Source: JBBQYD01 sp942493075 (GTDB lineage Bacteria; Verrucomicrobiota; Verrucomicrobiia; Limisphaerales; UBA8199). Taken from it: a stretch of 64,000 nt of DNA. The notes beneath the pieces are model-generated. The model saw only the letters and a program-made list of their open reading frames with translations, did not search any database and was not told where the DNA came from. The stretch lies in assembly GCA_942493075.1 (NCBI GenBank), contig OW818681.1, positions 3,472,001 to 3,536,000 on the forward strand, given 5' to 3'. Below are positions 8,801 to 16,000 of this stretch, in pieces. The first letter of the stretch is position 1. Every line of letters starts with the position of its first letter. The translations under genes were made by a program, and so were the position numbers.

Positions 8801-10669
8801 CAGTCCATTTCCGATTTGATTAAAGCCCACGACCGTCTGAGTGAGGCGCTCGCCAATGCTGAATCGGATAAGGCCAACTTGGATCGGGCGATCAAGATGT
8901 TTGACGCCGTCCAGGCCGATCACGACACTATCCGCGCCTGGAAGACCTCCCAGCTTGTGCAGGATCAAGTCGTCATGGCGGCTCAATTCGCCACGGACAT
9001 CTACGATTTGATCGCCAACGTCCAGCAGGTGGCCTTCGACAAAATGACCAAAGCCCAAGTGGAAGCCATTCCGCAAAGCCTGATCGTGGGGCTGGCCACC
9101 GGCGGTGATGTGGCCTCGGGCGCACGCGCGGCCATTGAAGCCATGGGGCTTACCGTCACATTGGCCAAAGATACGGCCGGGGTGATCAAGTTCATCGCCA
9201 CCAAGGGGCTGACCTTCGCCAATGACACCGCCAAACTGCACCAGGACTTCTTTGGTATCGCCCCCGTGGAGTGGAACCAGGAACTGCGGAACATGGTGAC
9301 GGACCTGGGCAGCCAGTTCGGCGAGATCTCCGGCCATCTGACGGTCATCAATCAGCGCCTCCGCGAGCTTGAGGATGCGGAGAACACTTACCGAGCCCTC
9401 GTCGCGCAAGGCGAGCGCCTCCAGGAGGAACGTGAAATCTCCCGCCAGCGCGCCGCTGCCATCGTCCAGGGCTACCGCACCCGCGACGCCGCCTTCCGCG
9501 TCTTCCGCAACGAGAAACTCGAACGGTACAAAACCCTCTTCGACCTCGCCGCCCGCTACAGTTTTCTGGCTGCCAACGCCTACGATTACGAGACCGGCCT
9601 GCTCAACACACCCAAGGGTCGCGAGTTCATCAGCCGCATCATCAGCGCCCGCGCCCTTGGCGTCATGCGCAACGGCCAACCCCAATACGCCGGCAGCGAC
9701 ACCGGCGATCCCGGCCTCTCGAGTGCGCTCGCGGAAATGAAAGCTGACTGGGACGTGCTTCGCGGCCGGCTCGGCTTCAACAACCCCGACGCCTACGGCA
9801 CCACCGTCTCGCTCCGCCGTGAAAGTTTGCGCATCCTGCCCGGCACTGAGGGCGATTCGAACTGGAAGGACGCCCTCCAGTCCGCACGCAAGGCAAACCT
9901 TCTCGACGACCCCGACGTGCGCCGCCACTGCCTGCAGATTGACGACGGCAGCGGCCTGCCCGTGCCAGGACTCGTCATCACCTTCAACACCACCATCGCA
10001 AGGGGCTTGAATCTCTTTGGCCAGCCGCTGGCAGCGGGGGACATGGCCTTCAGCTCGAGCTCTTTCGCCACGAAAATCTTTGCCGTCGGCGTGGCGCTGG
10101 AAGGGTATCGCGGCATGTCTGATCCGTCCGCCAACAGCAGCGCGGTTTCGGGCGCCGGCGGCACGTCGCCCTCCGACCCGTCCAGTTGGTACCTCGATCC
10201 GTTGGGATTGGCTGGCGCGCCAGAGATTTACTTGATCCCAGTGGGGGTGGATTCCATGCGCAGCCCGCCCCTTGGCGACACGAGCGCCGTACGCACCTGG
10301 AACGTGGACGACGTGACCATTCCTATGCCGTTCAACATCGGCGATTCGGGGAATTCCACCCTGCAACTCTGGCAATCGGGCGAATCCCTCACCGAACCGC
10401 TCTTCAGCATTCGCAAGCACCAGGCCTTCCGCCCGGTCTCGTCCAGCACGCTCTTCAGCGACAGCATTTACGGCCCAGCCGGCCAGCTCGCCTATTCGCA
10501 ATACACCAATCGCCGCCTCATCGGCCGCTCGGTCTGGAACAGCCAATGGAAGCTGGTCATCCCCGGCTACGCCCTCCTCCATGACCCGAACGAGGGCCTC
10601 GAACGCTTCCTCCAAACCGTGACAGACGTGAACCTGCACTTCATCACCTACTCCTACTCCGGCAACTAA
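2804..10669 (+). CDS. Giant exported protein (2621 aa) with Tc-toxin-A-like C-terminal layout
   Basis: A signal peptide (MKAIHFSATLLGCLLTVLGA, cleavage near ARA-QT) precedes a very long chain without membrane spans. Residues about 25-880 are beta-rich and unrecognised. Residues about 885-975 look like a putative-Ig (He_PIG) domain. Around residues 1611-1629 there is a dockerin/EF-like acidic loop (DSGGDGVVNADDARRMF). Residues about 1840-1890 and 1994-2250 are strongly helical and coiled-coil-like. The last 150 residues are beta-rich, with WKLVIPG followed by VTDVNLHFITYSYSG at the end. Helical bundle, a VSLRRESLRI segment, beta-rich end and terminal DVxLH motif recall the C-terminal third of insecticidal TcA subunits (family length about 2500). 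That similarity was judged by eye only. A GGAG about 10 bases upstream supports the start. No toxin B/C (RHS) gene is in view. Function is unproven. Confidence 0.8.
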   Translation: MKAIHFSATLLGCLLTVLGARAQTLPWELRQNLTPYNLHSQRGVPISSVTNTPPGSDGRAPTAAQQQAEGLTINPPTTNQFGGLLNLGATPGLALGDWQQVSNSIILKYGTNAFSATVAQQMQLPQGLSNGVATFTLRRAQVGATFMSREISFFFASAIPVPETDESGRLLTNVVKETYWLAQPHTTNDHLGSGYYWSPHARLVYAVQPGPITITWRKATPISAIPTNEPASNYYLDGGNYYRLFTETYVVSGNPAKPPRKIYWTEGQYANTGRPVDVPSARVADVNIVYNSNFPEFVSSNQVLYVPGQEPFVPGITDRTLWYDNTRKKILARNQEGRVFLELLGEFTGDNQARRPLGVEIVDVYRQVSPSDVVNELGEAITAFQDGRDDSHLVPEPVLQGVVEPFAYRHMIEGSSRWRYYAIRETRNVNDLLIHWLESGEQGLLWPSLFARYALVWPTDPARYSHYVRPIAATETEARLTAVPLPMANVPMIDYQDPLDRPRAKLTEKFEFFTYLDAAAPAHRTLLRFTSGEHVAFERVFSWLDANLISTNFAGTLATNLAGWNLTNQMMQWPSQLAAPRVVSQTVEVGQCITAPAGELGADAAEGYLAGYIQQAKGNGFNPNAYRDPFLAGFTEANLGAIIPVNAIPGRNTLEVWWFRNNSPNLNQGFQTIHWPSVIGRYTVQWPASPREIVLASNDGSGGLSSLEAVGHIYVQNDPDLAGYNPNEEHALMLGGQAYALRDDLNITTGTDYSSEPFVLIEYALGNGRPAMSAFKVLREKISAGIVFDYIVEAGQLVQAPMPLPLLPKPVEGVGVSARNYNTEPLQDGGDLPVGWDESLHSKAFGHYPQFTFEDRKHSFWIYRGPHGGLPTLAAGTYNATNETFGTLPTATAVVDQDFTVTLHASRRAEGLLLQAAGETPLPAWLQISGLTLVGQPAWGDLGTNTYSLVTTDIGDGSRVTNAFTLRVVASGLVVGQTPLELTFTNQYSRANVTYVGRPPALAAQPAASNSFTMRFYYQTQEGFAWPGCTRVPAVGDIVPYLLPRDAAGEFAGDPTDKTTPAQDIVYRPVWPVNPPQLRAGQTLTAPTAGLPAIRGQSSVEVLYQQSIAADLIHTNDASSVVLHDPTREKEYDITEQNLDQLPAGIRVDHYQGRVFFPNLPPHLAQRLYFDPNRGSKGKLVLKGEFMDEAVGEKFILLNVLRGSDLAAAKDLCPTDDPNKSKWNSVVTGLATVLETFHENPDVPGQYVPDATKDMTVPVTGLAEIVSSETAADSYALSASGPGFGYVTLITGNGRAFTPAGEPVSVHVLRVTPPLHVGELKILASANPLNELLTIQHTADLAGRFNKYEYEWRIAPPVDGQPPAITELMTGWNDLATATNLPRYTLGGAGVQVLVDNYLIMRYRPVDPKHPLYNQWSDWTQPQLAEGWIKRVLAAINPFNQRVSDLFNNRVNTDASILTQAGARWEGDVALNLETINNYGLIEIYETVLRRGRMLSVDAGINFGPANDTLLLAAGYLNDLYLMLGSEAWADAANPTIGIGTQDATYGDIATALFAFKGQMASVLEEELALLRGRDDFLQPGVETAPVYNRLFWNHTRGIDAGEVIYALNYNIQDSADSGGDGVVNADDARRMFPQGHGDAYGHYLTALKGYYGLLLDKDFDWVPRTEAVTVLGKPVQVDYLDERKFAAAAAATARAGRQVFDLTWRRDYQAGNTAGWEHFGETRANANRTVPSTRHWGMDHWASRTVMGAYVNWMAGNAILPETDPDPTHEGIQKIDRSTVPELKELPAVAADLQTALDNAEGNLNPLGLPSGSIALDLDPSILTGANSATHFEQVYGRASGALQNALAAFDDAKDVTRLMRSEQDSLAGLQATVANQEMAYKHSLIELYGTPYPDDTGPGKTYKQGYNGPDLIHYSYVNLPESTFGGLLTPQAVQTFKVDITQFPEDWGDKLYTDFDFVEESSSSLYTNYFEFVRGPHGFFDKPESWTSRRQSPGKIQQSISDLIKAHDRLSEALANAESDKANLDRAIKMFDAVQADHDTIRAWKTSQLVQDQVVMAAQFATDIYDLIANVQQVAFDKMTKAQVEAIPQSLIVGLATGGDVASGARAAIEAMGLTVTLAKDTAGVIKFIATKGLTFANDTAKLHQDFFGIAPVEWNQELRNMVTDLGSQFGEISGHLTVINQRLRELEDAENTYRALVAQGERLQEEREISRQRAAAIVQGYRTRDAAFRVFRNEKLERYKTLFDLAARYSFLAANAYDYETGLLNTPKGREFISRIISARALGVMRNGQPQYAGSDTGDPGLSSALAEMKADWDVLRGRLGFNNPDAYGTTVSLRRESLRILPGTEGDSNWKDALQSARKANLLDDPDVRRHCLQIDDGSGLPVPGLVITFNTTIARGLNLFGQPLAAGDMAFSSSSFATKIFAVGVALEGYRGMSDPSANSSAVSGAGGTSPSDPSSWYLDPLGLAGAPEIYLIPVGVDSMRSPPLGDTSAVRTWNVDDVTIPMPFNIGDSGNSTLQLWQSGESLTEPLFSIRKHQAFRPVSSSTLFSDSIYGPAGQLAYSQYTNRRLIGRSVWNSQWKLVIPGYALLHDPNEGLERFLQTVTDVNLHFITYSYSGN

Positions 10670-10753
10670 CACGCATCTGCATCTGACATGAACACACGTC
10701 ATCACCCCATGCCCCCCTCGCCCGCCACACCGCACCCGGACTTCGGAACTCGG

Positions 10754-11605
10754 ATGTCGGGTTTCGGATGTCGGATTTTGCCATTGGTCATTTGCCATTT
10801 TCTATTTGCCTTTGGCTCCGCCCACGCTTTCCCACCCGCGCCGCATCACACTTTCTACGGAATGGTGCGCGACGCGATGGGCGACCCCCTGGTCGTTACC
10901 AACGCCGAGGTTATCTTCGACACCCTCACCGGCACGCAAGTCAAGACGATGATCGTGCCCCAACTGAGCCCCGGCCAGAACTACCAACTCAACGTGCCGA
11001 TGGACGGGGGCCTCACCGCCGACAACTATAAACCCACCGCCATGCGTCCGACCGTTGCCTTCCGCATGAAGGTCAAGATTGGCGCTGTCACCTACCTTCC
11101 CATCGAGATGGCCGGCAATTTCTCAAATCTCGGCCAACCCGCCCAGAGCACGCGTGTGGACCTGACTTTAGGCGAAGACCTGGACGGCGACGGCCTGCCC
11201 GATGCCTGGGAACGCAGTCTCATTGCCATGCTCGGCTTATCCGGATTGCACGAGATCAATCCCAACGACGATGCGGATGCCGACGGCTTGACCAATCTCC
11301 AGGAATATCTCGCAGGCACATACGCCTTCGATCCCGCAGATGGCTTCCGGTTGAACATCGTCGGGCTCGAGTCCGGCCAGCCACTGCTAGAGTTCCTCGC
11401 CATCCGCGGACGCACCTACGTGCTCTACAGCTCCGAGGATATGAATACATGGCAGCCGATAGAGTTCCGACTGGCGGAAGAAGGACCGGCCGCTCCCGCC
11501 CGAAAGAGTTACCCGGCGGTGGATGTGCGCCATGTGCGCCTGCGGGCGGCCGTTCCCCCCACCAACTCCGCGGCGATACGGCTGTTTAAAGTGCAAGTTC
11601 AATAG
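10754..11605 (+). CDS. Exported protein with TSP3/EF-hand-like calcium repeats
   Basis: I prefer the ATG at 10754 (283 aa) because it gives a clean signal peptide (MSGFGCRILPLVICHFLFAF, then GSAHA). An upstream in-frame ATG at 10688 would add a 22-residue Pro/His-rich extension. After the signal comes a beta-rich domain (FYGMVRDAMGDPLVVTNAEV) resembling carboxypeptidase-regulatory-like folds. Residues about 140-190 carry acidic thrombospondin-type-3/EF-like loops (DLDGDGLPDAWE and NDDADADGLTNLQEYLAGT) likely to bind calcium. The last about 80 residues form a beta domain with the YVLYSSEDMNTWQPIE pattern common in large exported verrucomicrobial proteins. The gene follows the giant gene closely and precedes the MORN-variant gene by 9 bases. 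The DNA encoding the signal peptide is unusually repetitive (see findings). Binding partner and role are unknown; a structural or matrix part is plausible. Confidence 0.75.
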   Translation: MSGFGCRILPLVICHFLFAFGSAHAFPPAPHHTFYGMVRDAMGDPLVVTNAEVIFDTLTGTQVKTMIVPQLSPGQNYQLNVPMDGGLTADNYKPTAMRPTVAFRMKVKIGAVTYLPIEMAGNFSNLGQPAQSTRVDLTLGEDLDGDGLPDAWERSLIAMLGLSGLHEINPNDDADADGLTNLQEYLAGTYAFDPADGFRLNIVGLESGQPLLEFLAIRGRTYVLYSSEDMNTWQPIEFRLAEEGPAAPARKSYPAVDVRHVRLRAAVPPTNSAAIRLFKVQVQ

Positions 11606-11614
11606 TTCCAGGTC

Positions 11615-12277
11615 ATGAATTCTCGTTCCGTCAGTACAAGTCCCGAGTCCGGTCGCCACCGCTGGCGCCGCGTCCTGCTGGCCGGGATGATCGGAGCCGC
11701 GGCTCTCATTGCCATCGTGTGGCTCCGGCCTCGTGCCCCTCTGCCCCCGGCGATTGCCGAAGTCTCCCGAGACCAACTGGTCCTTCACGATGATGGACGG
11801 ATGTACCGCACCAACGCCACGACACCGTTCACCGGAGTGATGAGGGATGTTCACCCGGATGGCACATTGAAGTCTCGCTCGTACCTGGCCGATGGCCGGT
11901 TGGAGGGGTTGTCCGAAGGCTGGCACACCAATGGGGTCAAGCAAATCGAGGAACAGTTCCACGCCGGCGTCTCCCACGGCACGCGCACCAAATGGCACGA
12001 GAACGGCCGGAAACTTTCCGAAGGGCAAATCGTCGAAGGGCGGCTCGATGGCGTGTTTCGCCGCTGGCATGCCGACGGAACGTTGGCGGAGGAAATCCCG
12101 ATGGCAGCCGGCCAGCCCAATGGCCTGTCTCGCGCCTTCTATCCGAGTGGCTGTCTGAAAGCCGAAGCACATCTGAAAGCCGGCCAGGTGATCGAACAGA
12201 AACATTGGCAAGACGGTGAGATGCCAGGTGGAATCTCGATCCAATCCACAACACCGGAACTGTCCTCTCACCCATGA
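11615..12277 (+). CDS. Membrane-anchored MORN-variant (YwqK-like) repeat protein
   Basis: The 220-residue product has a basic N-terminus and one membrane segment at about residues 20-40 (VLLAGMIGAAALIAIVWL), so it is probably a single-pass protein with its repeats outside. Residues about 60-205 contain five to six copies of a roughly 22-residue unit with the pattern 'G-x-xxxWHxNGxxxxEExxxxGxxxG' (EGWHTNGVKQIEEQFHAGV, TKWHENGRKLSEGQIVEGR, RRWHADGTLAEEIPMAAGQ). These are MORN-variant repeats, often annotated as YwqK-family antitoxin, but no toxin partner is visible and I do not infer antitoxin activity. It starts 9 bases after the calcium-repeat gene. Its stop overlaps the next start by ATGA, which implies translational coupling. 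Confidence 0.85.
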   Translation: MNSRSVSTSPESGRHRWRRVLLAGMIGAAALIAIVWLRPRAPLPPAIAEVSRDQLVLHDDGRMYRTNATTPFTGVMRDVHPDGTLKSRSYLADGRLEGLSEGWHTNGVKQIEEQFHAGVSHGTRTKWHENGRKLSEGQIVEGRLDGVFRRWHADGTLAEEIPMAAGQPNGLSRAFYPSGCLKAEAHLKAGQVIEQKHWQDGEMPGGISIQSTTPELSSHP

Positions 12278-13767
12278 ATCAACCGGTCGGCTCATGCGGC
12301 ACAGCAGATATCTTCCATGGTGGGCGCATCGGAAGGGTTGGTATGCTGGCGGGAATGCTGATGCTGGCAGGTTCATCCTACGCGTCCCCCCCACCGGTGC
12401 TGGCGTCGGTTTCCGGCGGACTGGGCGGCGGGACAGCAACTGCCGGTGTTTACACAGTCCACGACACCACCGGGCAACCGTCCGTTGGAGAAGCGGCCTC
12501 AGAAGACTACGGGCTTGAGACTGGGTTCTGGCCCACCGTCCATGACATGATCCGACCGGGCATTCCGGTGGCCTGGCCGCTAACCAATGGTCCGACCGCC
12601 CTCCCCGAGGACGTCCTTTTGGCCGGGTGTGTGGATCCGGAAGGCAATCCGCTGACGTTAGCAGCGCTGAGCCCGGTTTCCAGCCAGGGCGGCACCCTCA
12701 TGCACAGCAACGGGTGGGTTTATTACTTCCCTCCGAACGGCCTCAGCAGCACCGACACCTTCCACTATCTCGTGCAAAGCGCGGCCGGCGATCAACTGGC
12801 CGCGACAATGGAGATGACTAAAGTCAATCTGCCGCCGTTGCTCGCCCACATACCGGAACTGACCGGCTACGCGCAAAGTATTCTGAATTTCACCATTCTG
12901 GCCACCGATGCCGACCAACCCCTCGTGTTCGGGCTGGGAGCCGACACGCCGCCTGAGGTCCTCCTCGATCCCACCACCGGCCTTTTTGCCTGGGTGCCGA
13001 CGCGTGCTCATGCGCGGACCACCAACGTTTTTACCGTCTGGGTAAAGGACAGCGGTTTGCCCCCCGCCTTCGCAACCAATACCATCACCGTGGTGGTCGG
13101 TGACTACATGGCCCTGGGTTTGGGCCGAACCGTGGTGCGCACAGGCGAAACCAACCAAGTGTCCGTGGAGTTGGACACCAGCAGCGGCCTGACCCGCGTC
13201 AGCGCGTTGGCACATCTACCGGACTCGCGACTGTCTCCCCTGGCACTCACCGAGTGGGCGCAGGAAGTGGATACGGTGACACTGCAACCCGTCGCCGCAG
13301 ACTGGTGGCGGCTAGAGTTCATCGCCCGCGCCGGCCAGTGTTTTCAGGGAACCCAAACGTTGGGGCAGCTTGCGTTTGCCGCAGTGGCCGACCGCCCTTC
13401 TGCCTTCGTTCCATTGGAGGTCTCAGAACTCGCCAATCTGCAAACCAACGGTCTGCCAACAGCACACACCATCGCCGAGAATGGACGGGTAGTCATCGTG
13501 GGCGGGGAACCCTTGCTGGAGGCGCTTCCGCCAAATCAGGGCCGCCCCCATCTGGTGCTGTATGGGCCCCCAGCCACCTACCGCATCGAGGCAGCGACCA
13601 ATGCAGCCCCAACCGGCGGCTGGGAACCGGTATGGGAAGGCGCCATTCCCGCAGACGCGTGGTGGGTGTTTCCCGACCTGTCCGCCACTCCCCTGAAGCC
13701 GTTGCACCTCTTCCGCGCCCAGAAACAGTCCCTGATTGATGCGGATTTCGCACCTGCAGCGCAGTAG
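12274..13767 (+). CDS. Exported Ig/cadherin-like multidomain protein
   Basis: The start is taken at the ATGA overlap with the previous stop. A hydrophobic signal follows a longish N-terminal region (MLAGMLMLAGSSYA-SPP); an internal ATG at 12343 is an alternative start. Residues about 40-90 carry a GQPSVGEAASEDYGLETGFW segment, a pattern that recurs in exported proteins of Planctomycetes and Verrucomicrobia. Residues about 105-185 look like a cadherin/Big-type module, residues 190-275 like a putative-Ig module (ILATDADQPLVFGLG, LFAWVPTRA), and residues 280-390 resemble a cohesin-like beta-sandwich. The last 60 residues end in another beta unit. No catalytic residues are apparent. It closes the six-gene exported cluster and probably acts as an adhesive or scaffold component; this is inferred from architecture and neighbours. 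Confidence 0.75.
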   Translation: MNQPVGSCGTADIFHGGRIGRVGMLAGMLMLAGSSYASPPPVLASVSGGLGGGTATAGVYTVHDTTGQPSVGEAASEDYGLETGFWPTVHDMIRPGIPVAWPLTNGPTALPEDVLLAGCVDPEGNPLTLAALSPVSSQGGTLMHSNGWVYYFPPNGLSSTDTFHYLVQSAAGDQLAATMEMTKVNLPPLLAHIPELTGYAQSILNFTILATDADQPLVFGLGADTPPEVLLDPTTGLFAWVPTRAHARTTNVFTVWVKDSGLPPAFATNTITVVVGDYMALGLGRTVVRTGETNQVSVELDTSSGLTRVSALAHLPDSRLSPLALTEWAQEVDTVTLQPVAADWWRLEFIARAGQCFQGTQTLGQLAFAAVADRPSAFVPLEVSELANLQTNGLPTAHTIAENGRVVIVGGEPLLEALPPNQGRPHLVLYGPPATYRIEAATNAAPTGGWEPVWEGAIPADAWWVFPDLSATPLKPLHLFRAQKQSLIDADFAPAAQ

Positions 13768-13883
13768 TCGAAGGCTCAACCAGTAAGTCGGTGGTAAGAC
13801 GATGGCCGGGTTGACGATAACTCTTCCGTCCGTGGCCAGGGCGAGCCCGACCCGCCGAGGATCGGCTCCTACTTAAAAGCTTC

Positions 13884-14747
13884 ATGATTTCCCTTGTCGC
13901 CAAATTGAGCCGGCTTCCCTACCCTGCCCTTGGAACTCAAATGGCCATTACATCTATCCTGCGCTCTGCTGACCTGACCCGTCGGAGCCGTGCGTTTACT
14001 CTGGTTGAGTTGCTGGTTGTGATCGCGGTGATTGCGATACTGGCGGCACTGCTCCTACCGGCGTTGAGTCAATCCAAGCTCAAAGCCGAGTCCACCGTGT
14101 GCCTCAATAACTTGAAGCAACTCACAGTGGCTTGGGGCTTGTACGCAGACGATAATGCGGAACTGTTGGTTAATAATCATGGTGTGCCTGAAACCCTGGC
14201 GCGTCGGCAAAACTGGGCCAATAACGTGCAAGATTGGGAGCATGGCGATGACAATACCAACCTGCTTTATCTCTCGGGTTCGAAGCTAGGACCCTATGCT
14301 GGTGGCGCAACCAGGATCTACAAGTGTCCGGGTGACCGTGAACCGGCGCTTAACGGCGCACACATCCGCAGCATGGCATTGAACGCTCTGGTGGGTAACC
14401 CGGGGGAACTCACCAATCGCTTCAATCCGGCTTACGTCCAGTTTTTCAAAAAGACCGAGATTACTTCCCCTGCGGGCATTTTTGCATTCCTGGATGAGAA
14501 CGCCGATAGCCTCAATGACGGTTTCTATGTGAACGTCTGGGATGAGGCACTTTGGGGAAACCTTCCTGCATCTTATCACAATGGAGCAGGAAACTTGTCC
14601 TTCACAGATGGGCATGTGGAATCGCATCGGTGGCAAATCCCAGAAACCAGGAGGCCTGTCCAAAGGAAGCGCTTTGATAAATTCCCAGCCTCCCCCATGA
14701 CGGATTACGACTGGCTCAAGACACGAACTGGAGTGCGAAAGCCTTAA
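13884..14747 (+). CDS. Type II secretion-type pseudopilin with H-X9-DG motif
   Basis: The 287-residue product carries a classical prepilin segment, AFTLVELLVVIAVIAILAAL, preceded by arginines, with Glu at mature position 5 and Ala rather than Gly at -1. An ATG at 13941 would put the motif about 18 residues from the start, a more usual leader length than the 37 residues from 13884, so either start is possible. The C-terminus has YHNGAGNLSFTDGHVE, matching the H-X9-DG signature of the large DUF1559-like pseudopilin families of Planctomycetes and Verrucomicrobia. The body is a soluble periplasmic beta domain. It sits alone here, far from the GspE/GspF operon at 55.8-60.2 kb. Paralogues of this family are usually numerous, so linkage to a particular machine cannot be inferred. 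Confidence 0.88.
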   Translation: MISLVAKLSRLPYPALGTQMAITSILRSADLTRRSRAFTLVELLVVIAVIAILAALLLPALSQSKLKAESTVCLNNLKQLTVAWGLYADDNAELLVNNHGVPETLARRQNWANNVQDWEHGDDNTNLLYLSGSKLGPYAGGATRIYKCPGDREPALNGAHIRSMALNALVGNPGELTNRFNPAYVQFFKKTEITSPAGIFAFLDENADSLNDGFYVNVWDEALWGNLPASYHNGAGNLSFTDGHVESHRWQIPETRRPVQRKRFDKFPASPMTDYDWLKTRTGVRKP

Positions 14748-14772
14748 GCCCTTATCCTCAGTAGCGCGACCG

Positions 14773-15774
14773 ATGACTCGAAAGGGAAGTTGCAGCGCCC
14801 AAAACAATAGGCATGTGATCGCACCTTTGGCAAAATTCATTGATTGGTCAGCTCTACAGATGGCATACGCCGTTATTGGGCTGAAACACGCGCCAAGGTC
14901 AAAATGGAAGTTGGAAGAAGCGCTCGATTTTCTGAATGGGCCGGATTTTATCCCCGCCGCGAGCGATCCGGCACAGATTGAATTTGATGGGCCGCGGCAT
15001 TTCCAATTTCCCACGCCGCTCCCGGGCAGAACCCCCGAGAACAACGTCGTTTATGGTCGGCTCGATCGGTGCGCTGAGCGCTGGCAGGAACGACCGGTGA
15101 TTATTGTGTTGGATGGCTATCCTCCCATCGGTAACCATTGCGCGTTTCCATTGCTTGCGCGCCGAATCAATCGGGCAGGATTCAACGTGGCCACATTGGT
15201 CGCTCCTTACAATCTTCAACGCCGCCCGCGCCACCCCGTTGAAGAGAATTGTTTGGAGTTTGCGAGGAGGATGGCCCAGAACGTCGCCGAGATTCGCGCG
15301 CTGATTGGCTGGCTGCTTGCTCAAGGTTGCCCTTCCGTGGGGCTTCTGAGTTTTTCATTTGGGGGATGGGCTGCGGGATTAACTGCGTGCAGCGATGCAC
15401 GTATTGCTGCTGTCGTTCTGACTCCGCCCGCCGTGGCCTTCCGCATGTTCTCCTCTTCTCCAGTCCTCTGGCTGCGGGTTCGGGAAACGCTCCAGACTCT
15501 AAGGCCGGCACAAGATGCAATGGATACGACCCGGCTAAATTTGATTTTATGCACTCCAGCCATCCCGAAGGAAAATATACTGTTGATTGAGGGACTGTAT
15601 GATTTGTTCGGTGATCCGCAACTTATCGAGGAACTCTGGCAAAAGTGGGAACAACCTGAAATCTGGCGATTGCCTCACGGTCACATCAGTATGCTGTTCA
15701 CGTCCGGTTTGACAGGGCGCGTGCTTCGCTGGCTGTCGCCGAGGTTGAAACCCGGACGAGAAAGCAACGTATGA
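14773..15774 (+). CDS. Alpha/beta-hydrolase-fold protein
   Basis: The product is 333 residues from the first ATG; an in-frame ATG at 14860 (304 aa) begins at a more globular-looking point, and neither has a clear Shine-Dalgarno sequence. The core shows an alpha/beta hydrolase pattern: a strand and loop VIIVLDGYPP, then the nucleophile elbow LLSFSFGGWAAGL with a GxSxG variant in which the first Gly is Ser. It also has an acid-bearing strand (ILLIEGLYDLFGD) and a late His (LPHGHISML), which together could form a Ser-Asp-His triad. It lacks a signal peptide and is probably cytoplasmic. Substrate is unknown. Dienelactone-hydrolase or acyl-transferase-like roles are possible but unsupported by context. 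Confidence 0.75.
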   Translation: MTRKGSCSAQNNRHVIAPLAKFIDWSALQMAYAVIGLKHAPRSKWKLEEALDFLNGPDFIPAASDPAQIEFDGPRHFQFPTPLPGRTPENNVVYGRLDRCAERWQERPVIIVLDGYPPIGNHCAFPLLARRINRAGFNVATLVAPYNLQRRPRHPVEENCLEFARRMAQNVAEIRALIGWLLAQGCPSVGLLSFSFGGWAAGLTACSDARIAAVVLTPPAVAFRMFSSSPVLWLRVRETLQTLRPAQDAMDTTRLNLILCTPAIPKENILLIEGLYDLFGDPQLIEELWQKWEQPEIWRLPHGHISMLFTSGLTGRVLRWLSPRLKPGRESNV

Positions 15775-16000
15775 TCGCGCCGTTAGCACAATTGCATGAC
15801 CATGGGTAAGACGTCTTCAGTCAATTCTAGGGAGTGCTCAGGTGCCAAGGCTCCGTTCACGGCGAGGATTGACACCCGCCGGCGAAGCTGCTGTATTCCC
15901 AGCGTTCCCGAATGCAACCTAACGCTTCCAAACCGGGCATGAGCCGGACTTTGCTCTCAAAGTTCTGTCCCTCGTTCTCCGTCCTGAAACCATCTGCACC

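Noticed and set aside
2762..10798. Very long open frames on the minus strand opposite the giant gene (for example 7655-10798 and 5567-7588)
   Set aside because: They mirror the codon pattern of the plus-strand gene, lack signal peptides or recognisable domains and are His/Gly/Val/Arg-rich as expected of antisense translation of GC-rich coding DNA.
11615..12277. Toxin-antitoxin module because MORN-variant proteins are often named YwqK antitoxin
   Set aside because: No toxin-like partner is adjacent; the name comes from automatic annotation of the repeat.
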